Shown here: piece after piece, positions 8,520 to 15,885 of the stretch
Position numbering within the stretch: the first letter of the stretch is position 1
Layout of the letters: each line of letters begins with the position of its first letter
DNA from: Microbacterium luteum
Lineage (GTDB): Bacteria; Actinomycetota; Actinomycetes; Actinomycetales; Microbacteriaceae
Reading direction: 5' to 3'
DNA: 64,000 nt
NCBI RefSeq assembly: GCF_015277875.1
Contig: NZ_CP063814.1
Location: 806,001 to 870,000, forward strand
Notes under the pieces: model-generated
Told to the model about the DNA's origin: nothing
The model's input: only the letters and a program-made list of their open reading frames with translations
Database searches by the model: none
Position numbers and translations under genes: made by a program

Positions 8520-8588
8520 TCGTGTTGCCTGTGGGAACAGTCAACCGCGAGATTGTCTCGACCGTGTTACGACGCGGTCACCGTGCCG

Positions 8589-9083
8589 CTAAGGAGTGTC
8601 GGCGTCCTCGCGCAGGGCGCGGAGGAGGCGGGTGAGGGTGTGGATGTCATCGACGTCCCAGGTCGACATGCGGCGCATGAGCGAATTGCGCTGCGGGTCG
8701 CGAGCGGTCTCGAGCCGGCGTAACCCCTCCTCGGTCGGGGCGAGCAGGCTCACCCTGCCGTCCTCCGGATCGGGCGAGCGGTGGATGAGGCCCCGTCGTT
8801 CGAGGTCGCGCACCGTCCTGCTGACCTGGGCCTTGTCGGCTAAGAGCGCCTCGCCCAGCGCGGAGCTGGAGACCGGGGCCATGCGGGTGATCGTCGTGAA
8901 GGTCTTGTAGGCGCCCGGGAGCATGCCGGGGCTCACACGCGCGGCCTGTTCGGCGAGCAGAACGCGGAATTGCGCGATCAGCTGCCCGAACTCCGCCTCG
9001 AGAGCGCGCGTGGCGGCGACGTGGGCGTCGCTGGTCGCGACGTCGTGCGCCGCCGCCCCGGGTCCCGGTTCCGATCCGCTCAT
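8589..9083 (-). CDS. MarR family transcriptional regulator
   Basis: A 164-residue MarR-type dimeric repressor. Winged-helix landmarks are present: SSALGEALLADKAQVSRTVRDLERRG is the recognition helix region and SPDPEDGRVSLLAPTEEG is the beta-wing with its conserved Asp-Gly-Arg. The ATG at 9083 lies 11 bases after the stop of the MFS gene, so it is the second gene of that operon. The doubled palindrome over the operon promoter at 10847-10890 is very likely its operator, giving autoregulated efflux that responds to an unidentified ligand. Confidence 0.93.
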   Translation of the reverse strand: MSGSEPGPGAAAHDVATSDAHVAATRALEAEFGQLIAQFRVLLAEQAARVSPGMLPGAYKTFTTITRMAPVSSSALGEALLADKAQVSRTVRDLERRGLIHRSPDPEDGRVSLLAPTEEGLRRLETARDPQRNSLMRRMSTWDVDDIHTLTRLLRALREDADTP

Positions 9084-9094
9084 CGCTGTCGACC

Positions 9095-10795
9095 CTAGCG
9101 GCGCTCGCGGCCGGCGTCGGTGTCGCGCGGCTCCGCCGGCGCGGACGGCGTGGTGATCGTGCCGGTGGCGGCCAGCGCATCCATCCCCTCGCTCACCGAG
9201 ACGGTGGCGAGGTCGGCCTCGGTCGCCTCGATCCGCTCGCTCGTGGTCATGCGCGTGAGCGGCACGTTCGGCAGGAAGGCGATCGCGATGAGGCTCACCA
9301 CCGCGACGGGCACGGCGATGAGGAACGCGTGCGCGATCGAGGTCGCGTACACGTCTTCGAAGATCACCCGCAGGCTCTCCGGCAGCGTCGCGACCTGCGG
9401 GATCGTTCCCGACTGCAGCTGGGCGGCGATCTGCGCACCGTCGGCCCCGAGTGCCGCGAGGGCCGCACCGATGTCGTTCTGGCGCTCGGCGACGAGGTTC
9501 GATGCCGAACTCGCGAGCGTGGCTCCCATCACCGAGACGCCCACCGTGCCGCCGAGCGACCGGAAGAACGTCACGCCGGAACTGGCCACGCCCATCTCCG
9601 TGGGGCGTGCGGTGTTCTGCACGATGAGGACCAGGTTCTGCATCGTCGTGCCGACGCCCGCGCCCAGCAGGAACATGTACAGCGACACGAGGGCGAAGTT
9701 CGTGTCGTAGTGGATGGTCGACAGGGTGTACGAACCGGCGATCAGGAGCACGGCCCCGGCGATGAGGTACGGCTTCCAGTGCCCGTGCCGCGTGATGAGC
9801 GCTCCGACGACGACGGATGCGAGCAGCAGGCCCGCGATCATCGGGATCGTCATGACACCGGCCTCGGTGGGCGTGGCGCCTCGAGCCATCTGCATGTACT
9901 GGCTGAGGAACACCGACGTGCCGAACATCGCGATTCCCGTCGCGATCGAGGCGACCACGGCGAGGGTGAAGGTGCGGTTGCGGAACAGCGTCAGGGGCAC
10001 GAGGGGTTCGGTCGAGCGGAGTTCGACGACGACGAAGAGCACGCCCGCGACGACGGCTCCGCCGACCATGAGGATCGTCTCCGTGCTCCACCAGTCATAG
10101 GACGTGCCGGCGTTGGTGACCCAGATGAGCAGCAGCGAGACGGCGGTGCTCAGGAGCACGATGCCGACGTAGTCGATGCGCACCCGCTTCTTGGGGCGGG
10201 TGGGAAGGTGCAGCGTGCGCTGCTGGATGATGAGTGCGGCCACGGCGAAGGGGAGGGCGATGAAGAAGTTCCAGCGCCAGTTCAGCGTGTCGGTGACGAC
10301 GCCGCCGAGGAGCGGCCCGCCGACGGTGGCGACGGCCATCACGGCGCCGAACAGGCCCATGTAGCGGCCGCGCTCGCGCGGGCTGATGATGTCGGCCATG
10401 ATCACCTGGCTGAGCGCGGCGAGCCCACCGGCGCCGATGCCCTGCACCGCGCGGCACGCGATGAGCATGGTGGTGTCCTGCGAGAACCCGGCGGCCGCGG
10501 TGGAGAGCACGAAGATCGCGATGGCGATCTGGATGAGCATCTTGCGGTCGAACAGATCGGCGAGCTTGCCCCAGATGGGGGTCGAGATCGCGGTCGTGAG
10601 CAGGGTGGCCGTCACCACCCAGGTGTAGGCGGCCTGATCCCCGCCGAGGTCGTGGATGATGACCGGCAGCGAGGTGGAGACGACCGTCGAGGCGAGCATC
10701 GACACGAACATCCCGAGCAGCAGGCCGATGAGGGCCTGGAGTACTCGGCGACGGTCGCGCGGCGTGGTGGCGGATTCGGAGAGGGGTTGCGACAT
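9095..10795 (-). CDS. MFS multidrug efflux transporter, DHA2 (EmrB/QacA) family, 14 TM
   Basis: A 566-residue proton-driven drug exporter with about 14 transmembrane segments. The DHA motifs are visible: TSLPVIIHDLGGDQAAYTWVVTATLL in helix 1-2, motif A GKLADLFDRKMLI, and motif C region GPLLGGVVTDTLNWRWNFFI. The cytosolic C-tail (about 70 residues) is polar and Thr/Ala-rich. I place the start at ATG 10795 (MSQPLSES), with GAGGT eight bases upstream; the longer frame from 10861 would begin inside the -10 element. It is cotranscribed with the MarR gene that follows. Confidence 0.94.
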   Translation of the reverse strand: MSQPLSESATTPRDRRRVLQALIGLLLGMFVSMLASTVVSTSLPVIIHDLGGDQAAYTWVVTATLLTTAISTPIWGKLADLFDRKMLIQIAIAIFVLSTAAAGFSQDTTMLIACRAVQGIGAGGLAALSQVIMADIISPRERGRYMGLFGAVMAVATVGGPLLGGVVTDTLNWRWNFFIALPFAVAALIIQQRTLHLPTRPKKRVRIDYVGIVLLSTAVSLLLIWVTNAGTSYDWWSTETILMVGGAVVAGVLFVVVELRSTEPLVPLTLFRNRTFTLAVVASIATGIAMFGTSVFLSQYMQMARGATPTEAGVMTIPMIAGLLLASVVVGALITRHGHWKPYLIAGAVLLIAGSYTLSTIHYDTNFALVSLYMFLLGAGVGTTMQNLVLIVQNTARPTEMGVASSGVTFFRSLGGTVGVSVMGATLASSASNLVAERQNDIGAALAALGADGAQIAAQLQSGTIPQVATLPESLRVIFEDVYATSIAHAFLIAVPVAVVSLIAIAFLPNVPLTRMTTSERIEATEADLATVSVSEGMDALAATGTITTPSAPAEPRDTDAGRERR

Positions 10796-10846
10796 GAGGA
10801 CCTCGTGACGAAGAGCGGAACGCGGCGGCGACGGTGACGCGCAAAG

Positions 10847-10890
10847 GTTGATCTGCGTCAACTATACGCAGATGGTTGATCTGCGTCAAC
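10847..10890 (-). promoter_or_regulatory. Promoter with two operator copies controlling the MFS-marR operon
   Basis: GTTGATCTGCGTCAAC occurs twice, at 10847-10862 and 10875-10890, 28 bases apart; each is an inverted repeat with arms GTTGA/TCAAC. On the minus strand the upstream copy contains the -35 hexamer TTGACG (10889-10884), then exactly 17 bases, then the -10 hexamer TATAGT (10866-10861), and the downstream copy covers the start-site region. A repressor bound to both copies would block polymerase. The binding protein is most likely the MarR-type product of the operon. Confidence 0.9.
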
Positions 10891-10931
10891 CAAAACGGTG
10901 GGGCCTGCTCGGCGTTGCGGTGACGGCGCGA

Positions 10932-10937
10932 GATGAT
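10932..10937 (+). promoter_or_regulatory. -10-like element before the 2H phosphoesterase gene
   Basis: GATGAT stands six bases before ATG 10944. Spacing fits the leaderless pattern though the first base is not T. Confidence 0.35.
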
Positions 10938-10943
10938 GGCGGG

Positions 10944-11471
10944 ATGAGGAGCGTGGAGCTCGTCTTCGACGAGGAGAGCGACGCCGGGGTGCGGCGCGCA
11001 TGGGACGCGCTGATCGAGCGAGGGCTGCCGAGCGCCGGTCGCCATGCCGGAGCGACGAACGCGCCGCACGTCACGCTCGCCGTCCTGGAGGGGACCGACC
11101 GCGCCGGCGCCGAGGATGCGCGGCTGCTGTCGGGTCTCGCGGGTCGGCTTCCGCTCGAGCTCGCGCTGTCCGGCATCATCCTGTTCGGAGACGGGCCGCG
11201 CAGGGTGCTTGCCTGCCCCGTGATCGTCGCGGCCGACCTGTTCGCGCTGCAGCGGGAGGTCGTCGCGCGGCTCGGCGGCGCCGAGCGCGTCATCCCGCAC
11301 ACGGTCCCCGACGCCTGGACCCCTCATGTGACGCTCGCTCGACGAATGCCGGTGGACCGTCTCGCCGAAGCGCTCGACCTCGTCGGCGACGCGCCATCCC
11401 GTGTGCGTGCGGTGCGGATGCGGGTGTGGGATGCCGAGGCGAAGCGCGTGTTCGCCGTCGGCGCGGCCTAG
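10944..11471 (+). CDS. 2'-5' RNA ligase (2H phosphoesterase) family protein
   Basis: A 175-residue protein with the two His-x-Thr motifs that define 2H phosphoesterases: PHVTLAVL near residue 41 and PHVTLARR near 127. Members cleave or form 2'-5' and cyclic phosphodiester bonds in RNA or nucleotides. Physiological substrate is unknown in actinobacteria. Start ATG 10944 (MRSVELVFDEE) is preferred over upstream in-frame codons that lie in the operator of the neighbouring operon. Its stop overlaps the stop of the convergent YqaJ-like gene by four bases. Confidence 0.85.
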   Translation: MRSVELVFDEESDAGVRRAWDALIERGLPSAGRHAGATNAPHVTLAVLEGTDRAGAEDARLLSGLAGRLPLELALSGIILFGDGPRRVLACPVIVAADLFALQREVVARLGGAERVIPHTVPDAWTPHVTLARRMPVDRLAEALDLVGDAPSRVRAVRMRVWDAEAKRVFAVGAA

Positions 11472-12127
11472 TCGGCCAGCGCGAGCGCGCGGTAGGGCTG
11501 TCGATCGCGCCGGGGCGGCGCCGTGCGCGCATGCAGCGACCTGCCGAGCTGCGTGCGGTGGTAGAGCTCGTCGATCAGCGCGGTCGCGAGGCTGACGAGC
11601 TTGCCGATCTCGACCTCGTCGCGATCCACCCACTGGCACCGGGGCTCGTCGTGGATCGGGACGAAGTCGTCGTGCTGCTCCCACGCGACGAGGGTGCGCT
11701 CGGCGCCGAGCACGTGCTGCTGCCACCACACCTGCCGGAGGTAGGAGCGGGGGATCGAGCGCCAGGCCTTGTTCGTCGTCTTGATCTCCGCGAGCACGAC
11801 GTGTCCGCTCGTGTCCACCCCGATGCCGTCGGGCGTGGCGAGGTGTCGCTTCTCGACGACGGCGTGGAACAGCGCGCTCGAGGGCTGGATGCCATGGGTC
11901 GCCGCCACCCATGCCGCGATCTCCGGCTCGCGCGCGCGGCCGTGTGCTGTGAAGGCGTTTCCCGAGAAGCCGGATCCGAGCAGCTTCGCGTCGGCTGCCC
12001 GTGCGATGGCGCGCTCGGAGGTGAGGGTCGCGACGTCGGTGGCGGTGATGCCGCGCGAGCGGGCGCGCACCCAGGAAACGCGATCCCGGGAGTCCGCCAC
12101 GATGCGTGCGGCGAGCTCCGGAGTCAT
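11468..12127 (-). CDS. YqaJ-like PD-(D/E)XK nuclease
   Basis: A 219-residue protein matching the YqaJ/lambda-exonuclease-like nuclease fold: GITATDVATL, AREPEIAAWVAATHG, the metal-binding core ATPDGIGVD followed by VVLAEIKTT (the D...ExK signature), and YLRQVWWQQHVLGAERT. In phages such enzymes resect DNA ends with a RecT partner; no RecT, integrase or other phage gene is near, so here it looks like a lone chromosomal copy. TAGCCT six bases before the ATG indicates a leaderless mRNA. Function in this organism is not known. Confidence 0.85.
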   Translation of the reverse strand: MTPELAARIVADSRDRVSWVRARSRGITATDVATLTSERAIARAADAKLLGSGFSGNAFTAHGRAREPEIAAWVAATHGIQPSSALFHAVVEKRHLATPDGIGVDTSGHVVLAEIKTTNKAWRSIPRSYLRQVWWQQHVLGAERTLVAWEQHDDFVPIHDEPRCQWVDRDEVEIGKLVSLATALIDELYHRTQLGRSLHARTAPPRRDRQPYRALALAD

Positions 12128-12133
12128 CCCCCC

Positions 12134-12139
12134 AGGCTA
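12134..12139 (-). promoter_or_regulatory. -10 element of the YqaJ-like gene, leaderless promoter
   Basis: TAGCCT on the minus strand, then GGGGGG, then ATG (12127). Confidence 0.6.
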
Positions 12140-12219
12140 CCCACCGCATCCCCCACCCCTCCCGCGACACCCCCGCATCCCCCGCCCCGCTTCCCCACCC
12201 GTCCCCCTCGTCCCTCGAC

Positions 12220-12299
12220 TCGAACCACCCCTTTGTTGCCGAACCACCCCCTTTCCGTTGCGGAGAAGGGGCCCGTTCGGCGCGAAAGGGATGGCTCGA
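12220..12299. repeat. Palindromic repeat family A, copy 1
   Basis: An 80-base imperfect inverted repeat. The left arm begins TCGAACCACCCCTTTG and the right arm, read on the minus strand, begins TCGAGCCATCCCTTTC; both continue with GCCGAAC. The inner part CCCCCTTTCCG/CGGAGAAGGGG also pairs. A second copy at 13386-13467 shares the arm sequence. It lies in the 224-base gap between the divergent YqaJ-like and AbiEi-like genes; the pyrimidine-rich stretch 12140-12219 before it has no other visible feature. Confidence 0.85.
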
Positions 12300-12351
12300 T
12301 GCGTGTGCAGTGCTCCTCCCCACCTCGGCGTGACTCGGCTTCGTCCACAAG

Positions 12352-13374
12352 ATGGATTCGGCAGCGGCTCCGGCGAGCGACCTGCGGGACCGTGCGAGTA
12401 TGCGTCACGCGAGTCTCGACGAACTCCTCGGTCTGCTGCGATCACGGCCGGCGCTTATCGACGAAGGGATGAGCGACCGCTCGATCGCCGACGCCGTCGA
12501 CGCCGGGGTCCTCCACCGCATCCGCCGGGGCACGTACATCGACGGCGCGGTCTGGGCCTCATTGTGGCCGGAGTCCCGGCATCGTGCGCTCGTCCTCGCC
12601 GTCGAGCGTGCGTCGCGGGGTGCGACGGTGGTTTTCTGTGGCGTCTCTGCCGCGGTTCTCCACGGGTTGCCGCTCTATCGGCTTGCTCCTCGTCGCGCGC
12701 ACGTCCTCGCGGCGGCGTCCGCCCGTCACAGCGCGGATGACGTGATGCGCCACGAGGGCAGCCTCGCGGAGACGGAGGTCGACATCGTCGGTGGCCTCTT
12801 CTGCACGAATCTCGAGCGGACGACCTACGACGTGATTCGTGCGGTGTCGGCCGAGGCGTCGATCTCGGTCGCCGACGCTGCTCTTGGGCGAATCGGCGGC
12901 GATCCGCGACGGTTTGACGATCGCGCCGCTGCCGACTTCACATCGCGGCTGCTCCACCGTACGGAGAGATCGGGCCCGCGAGGTATCCGCCAGGCGCGGC
13001 GCATCGTCGAGCTGGCAGATGGTCGGGCCCAGCTGCCGCTGGAGAGCGTGAGTCGGCTCCAGCTGCATCGACTGGGGTTCGAACGGGCGGAGCTGCAGGT
13101 GCCCGTACCGGCTCCGGGCGGAGGTTCGTACTTCGTCGACATCGGGCTGAGAGGCCTGAGGACGTTCGGAGAGTGCGACGGAAAGGACAAGTACGTGGAT
13201 GAGGCGCGGCGCTCGGGGCGCAGCGTCGAACAGGTGCTGCTCGACGAGAAGGCGCGCGAAGACTGGATCCGAGGAACGACCCAGTGGAGACTTGCCCGCT
13301 GGGGCGACGAGCATGCGGCCACCCCGGCGGCGCTCGGTGCACGTCTCGCCCGTTTCGGCATCCGTCCTTCGTGA
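12352..13374 (+). CDS. AbiEi antitoxin-domain protein with C-terminal DUF559/VSR-like nuclease fold
   Basis: Up to 340 residues. The N-terminal part (about 20-75) resembles the winged-helix AbiEi_4 antitoxin domain (SDRSIADAVDAGVLHRIRRG, TYIDGAVW). The C-terminal part (about 225-330) resembles the DUF559/VSR endonuclease fold: LPLESVSRLQLHRLGF, then YFVDIGLRGLRTFGECDGKDKY, where D...E-D-G-K fits a PD-(D/E)XK core. This fusion is widespread and untested in actinobacteria; no AbiEii toxin gene follows. The start is uncertain: ATG 12352 or ATG 12400, neither with a clear ribosome site or -10. The gene is bracketed by two copies of palindromic repeat A. Confidence 0.75.
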   Translation: MDSAAAPASDLRDRASMRHASLDELLGLLRSRPALIDEGMSDRSIADAVDAGVLHRIRRGTYIDGAVWASLWPESRHRALVLAVERASRGATVVFCGVSAAVLHGLPLYRLAPRRAHVLAAASARHSADDVMRHEGSLAETEVDIVGGLFCTNLERTTYDVIRAVSAEASISVADAALGRIGGDPRRFDDRAAADFTSRLLHRTERSGPRGIRQARRIVELADGRAQLPLESVSRLQLHRLGFERAELQVPVPAPGGGSYFVDIGLRGLRTFGECDGKDKYVDEARRSGRSVEQVLLDEKAREDWIRGTTQWRLARWGDEHAATPAALGARLARFGIRPS

Positions 13375-13385
13375 CCGTCGCCTCG

Positions 13386-13467
13386 GTCGAGCCACCCCTT
13401 TCGTGCCGAACCAGCCCATTGCCTGCGCCACGAAAGGGGTGGCTGGGCATCAAAGGGGTGGCTCGGC
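13386..13467. repeat. Palindromic repeat family A, copy 2
   Basis: An approximately 82-base element. The left arm starts TCGAGCCACCCCTTTCGTG (13387), and the right side contains two tandem inverse copies of the same core (GAAAGGGGTGGCT and CAAAGGGGTGGCTCGG), so the core GAGCCACCCCTTT occurs three times. It can fold as a large stem. It begins 12 bases after the AbiEi-like gene and may also end its transcript. Confidence 0.85.
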
Positions 13468-13497
13468 GATGGTGCGGAGGAGGGGCGGGGCGGGGAT

Positions 13498-13526
13498 TTG
13501 GGGGAGAAGGGCGGGTGGGGTAGAGT
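13498..13526 (+). promoter_or_regulatory. Promoter of the rplJL operon
   Basis: TTGGGG (13498-13503), 17 bases, TAGAGT (13521-13526). It would start transcription near 13533, at the beginning of the L10 leader. Confidence 0.65.
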
Positions 13527-13532
13527 AACCGG

Positions 13533-13746
13533 AGCCGAAGACCGCCGGTCATCGTGTCGTGCGAACGAGACGATCGAAGCTCTGTGAAGAACAGGGGCCT
13601 GCGCAGGTGTACGACAGAGATCCCGGACTGACGGGAAATCGAGCTCCGTGCGCTTGCGCCGGGGCTTTTTTCTTTGCCCGAGCGACCGGATGTCCCAGGC
13701 CGACGCCCCACCACCGTCGGGCGTCTCGTACACACAAGGAGTGGCC
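13533..13746 (+). ncRNA. Ribosomal protein L10 leader (cis-regulatory RNA)
   Basis: The 214 untranslated bases before rplJ have the position and pattern of the L10 leader: a long paired region around 13590-13640 (GGGGCCTGCGCAGG, GATCCCGGACTGACGGGAAATC) followed by a terminator-like hairpin. In this regulation excess L10 or L10(L12)4 binds the leader and lowers expression of rplJL. The exact L10-binding kink-turn cannot be proven by eye. Confidence 0.75.
13642..13674 (+). terminator. Attenuator hairpin with T-tract in the L10 leader
   Basis: AGCTCCGTGCGC pairs with GCGCCGGGGCT (13642-13665, one bulge) and is followed directly by TTTTTTCTTT. It lies about 75 bases before the rplJ ATG, so readthrough must be controlled. 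This is one of the few true T-tract intrinsic terminators in the window. Confidence 0.8.
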
Positions 13747-14262
13747 ATGGCGCAGAAGGAAGCATCGGTCGCCGAGCTCACGAAGAACTTCGAGGACTCG
13801 ACCGCCGTACTGCTCACCGAGTACCGCGGTCTGACGGTTGCCGAGCTCAAGGAGCTCCGCAACAGCATCCGTCAGGACGCGGAATACGCCGTGGTGAAGA
13901 ACACGCTGACCAAGATCGCCGCGAACAACGCGGGGATCTCGTCGCTGGACGACGACCTCAAGGGTCCGTCGGCCGTGGCGTTCGTGCACGGTGACCCGGT
14001 CACCGTCGCGAAGGGCCTGCGCGCCTTCGCCAAGGCACACCCTCATCTCGTGGTCAAGGGCGGTTACTTCGACGGTAACCCTCTCACCGCGGACGAGGTC
14101 AACAAGCTCGCCGACCTCGAGAGCCGTGAAGTCCTGCTGGCGAAGCTCGCCGGTGCGATGAAGGCCTCGATGACCAAGGCGGCATTCGTCTTCAACGCGC
14201 TCCCGTCGAAGGCCGTGCGCACGGTCGACGCGCTGCGCGAGAAGCAGGAGTCCGCGGCCTGA
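13747..14262 (+). CDS. rplJ: 50S ribosomal protein L10
   Basis: A 171-residue L10, the base of the ribosomal L7/L12 stalk. Conserved features are [26 protein letters not shown] at the N-terminus, the rRNA-binding [21 protein letters not shown], and the long C-terminal helix ([10 protein letters not shown]) that carries L12 dimers. ATG 13747 follows AAGGAGTGGCC at ideal spacing; the frame continues upstream into the leader but that part is untranslated. The L10 leader upstream implies autogenous control together with rplL. Confidence 0.98.
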   Translation: MAQKEASVAELTKNFEDSTAVLLTEYRGLTVAELKELRNSIRQDAEYAVVKNTLTKIAANNAGISSLDDDLKGPSAVAFVHGDPVTVAKGLRAFAKAHPHLVVKGGYFDGNPLTADEVNKLADLESREVLLAKLAGAMKASMTKAAFVFNALPSKAVRTVDALREKQESAA

Positions 14263-14303
14263 TCCGGCCTGCGGCGACAGATACCCAAGCAAGGAGAATC
14301 ATC

Positions 14304-14699
14304 ATGGCAAAGCTCAGCACTGAAGAGCTGCTCGACCAGTTCAAGGAGCTCACGCTCATCGAGCTCAGCGAGTTCGTCAAGGCGTTCGAGGAGACCTTCG
14401 ACGTCACCGCCGCGGCGCCCGTCGCCGTCGCCGGTGCCGCCCCCGCCGCCGGTGGTGCCGGTGGCGAAGCCGCCGCCGAGGAGGAGAAGACCGAGTTCGA
14501 CGTCATCCTCGAGGCTGCCGGCGACAAGAAGATCCAGGTCATCAAGGTCGTGCGCGAGCTCACCTCGCTCGGCCTCGGCGACGCCAAGGGTCTCGTCGAC
14601 GGTGCTCCCAAGCCCGTGCTCGAGGGCGCGAACAAGGAAGCCGCCGAGAAGGCCAAGGAGGCCCTCGAGGGCGCCGGCGCCACCGTCACCCTGAAGTAA
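14304..14699 (+). CDS. rplL: 50S ribosomal protein L7/L12
   Basis: A 131-residue stalk protein that recruits translational GTPases. The N-terminal dimerisation domain ([21 protein letters not shown]) is followed by an Ala/Gly/Pro-rich hinge, about residues 38-58, and the C-terminal factor-binding domain with [20 protein letters not shown] and the conserved [10 protein letters not shown]. Ribosome site AAGGAG. It lies 41 bases after rplJ and is followed by a perfect terminator. Confidence 0.98.
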   Translation: MAKLSTEELLDQFKELTLIELSEFVKAFEETFDVTAAAPVAVAGAAPAAGGAGGEAAAEEEKTEFDVILEAAGDKKIQVIKVVRELTSLGLGDAKGLVDGAPKPVLEGANKEAAEKAKEALEGAGATVTLK

Positions 14700-14721
14700 T
14701 CACGCTTCAGCGCCTGACAGA

Positions 14722-14757
14722 ACAGAACCCCGGATGCTTCGGCATCCGGGGTTCTGT
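14722..14757 (+). terminator. Terminator after rplL
   Basis: ACAGAACCCCGGATGC (14722-14737) and its exact complement (14742-14757) form a 16-bp perfect stem closed by a TTCG tetraloop. It serves rplJL and possibly the convergent LacI gene. Confidence 0.9.
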
Positions 14758-14771
14758 CGTCTCCGGCGGTA

Positions 14772-14810
14772 CTCCGGTGCGTCTCCGGTGCGTCTCCGGT
14801 GCGCTCCGGT
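14772..14810. repeat. Short tandem repeat CTCCGGTGCGT
   Basis: An 11-base unit repeated about 3.5 times; the third unit has lost one T. It lies between the rplL terminator and the 3' end of the LacI gene. No function is evident. Confidence 0.7.
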
Positions 14811-14818
14811 GGCGCGGG

Positions 14819-15847
14819 TCAGGGGATGACGCCGACCGCCACCGACGGAGTGCCCGGCGGCGGTGACGTCGAGCCGCGCACGATGAGGCGCGCGTGCAGG
14901 CGCATCTGGGTGCGATCCGTCCCGGGGGACCTGAGATGGTCGAGGAGCAGTCGGGCGGCGGCCGCTCCCTGGCTGCGGGGGGACTGCTCGAGCGTGGTGA
15001 GGCCGAACATCTCCGAGTATTCGTGGTTGTCGATGCCGACGACGCTCAGTGCGGACGGAACGGCGATGCCGAGTCGTCGCGCGGCGATGATCGCCCCGAT
15101 GGCGACCTCGTCGCACGCGGCGACGATGGCCGTGGGACGTCGATCGGGATCGCTCAGCAGGTCGACGGCCACGTCGTAGCCGCCCGGGAGCGACACCTCG
15201 GATGGGGCGTGGTCCGGACGCAGTCCCGCGTCGCGCATGCGCGACGTGTATCCGCTCAGACGCTCGCGGTCGACGTGAGGGCCCTCGTGGTCGGAGATCC
15301 CGCCCAGGAACGTGATGCGCTCGTGGCCGAGGTCGACCAGGTGCGCGGTGGCGCGACGGGCCGCGTGAACGTCATCCAGCCCGACGACGCTCGTCTGGTC
15401 GCTGTCGCCGACCACGCTGACGACCGGCCGCCCGATTCCCACGAGGCGTTCGAGCTCATGGTCGTCGGGTTCCAGGGCGACCGCGATGAGGCCGTCGAAC
15501 CGCTTTCGGGCGAGGAAGTCGTCGAAGACGCGACGCCTGCCCTCGGTGCCGGGCTTCGCGTCGTACAGCGTGAGATCGAACCCCTCCGCCAGCAGCACCT
15601 CCTGAACGCCCTCGAGCACCTCGGCGAAGAACCACCGGTTCAGGTAGGGCATCACGACGCCGATGTTCCGGGTGCGTCCGGTGGCGAGACTCGACGCGGA
15701 TGAGGATGCGACGTACCCGAGGTCTTCGGCCACCCGCGCCACCCGCTCGCGCGTGGCGGGGGAGACGTAGCCGTTCCCCGTGAGAGCTCGGCTCGCGGTC
15801 GACTTCGACACGCCGGCCACGCGCGCCACCTCGGCGATGCCACCCAT
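14819..15847 (-). CDS. LacI family repressor of the adjacent sugar importer
   Basis: A 342-residue LacI/GalR regulator. The N-terminal HTH is typical (IAEVARVAGVSKSTASRALTG, residues 3-23), then the hinge region YVASSSASSLATGRT and a periplasmic-binding-type effector domain (IGVVMPYLNRWFFAEVLEG). The ATG at 15847 has GAGGAG upstream; the frame extends 33 codons further but that lies in the control region. It is divergent from the ABC importer operon, and GC-rich LacI-type palindromes occur on both sides of the intergenic region, so it probably represses both units until an alpha-glucoside or derivative binds. Confidence 0.93.
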   Translation of the reverse strand: MGGIAEVARVAGVSKSTASRALTGNGYVSPATRERVARVAEDLGYVASSSASSLATGRTRNIGVVMPYLNRWFFAEVLEGVQEVLLAEGFDLTLYDAKPGTEGRRRVFDDFLARKRFDGLIAVALEPDDHELERLVGIGRPVVSVVGDSDQTSVVGLDDVHAARRATAHLVDLGHERITFLGGISDHEGPHVDRERLSGYTSRMRDAGLRPDHAPSEVSLPGGYDVAVDLLSDPDRRPTAIVAACDEVAIGAIIAARRLGIAVPSALSVVGIDNHEYSEMFGLTTLEQSPRSQGAAAARLLLDHLRSPGTDRTQMRLHARLIVRGSTSPPPGTPSVAVGVIP

Positions 15848-15885
15848 TGTGCTCCTCGGATGCCGGTCGTCTTCGTCCGGAAAGT

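Noticed and set aside
10095..12350. 751-codon minus-strand frame spanning the MFS, 2H and YqaJ genes
   Set aside because: Runs through the promoter/operator and opposite genes; only the gene frames carry motifs.
11468..13374. Prophage remnant based on the YqaJ-like and nuclease-like genes
   Set aside because: No integrase, structural, lysis or attachment sequences; neighbours are ordinary chromosomal genes.
12220..13467. CRISPR-like array from the repeated CCACCCCTTT motifs
   Set aside because: Only two loci, inverted rather than direct, no regular spacers and no cas genes.
14772..14810. CTCCGGTGCGT tandem units as a regulatory iteron array
   Set aside because: Only about 3.5 units in a gene-end gap with no replication gene or promoter nearby.
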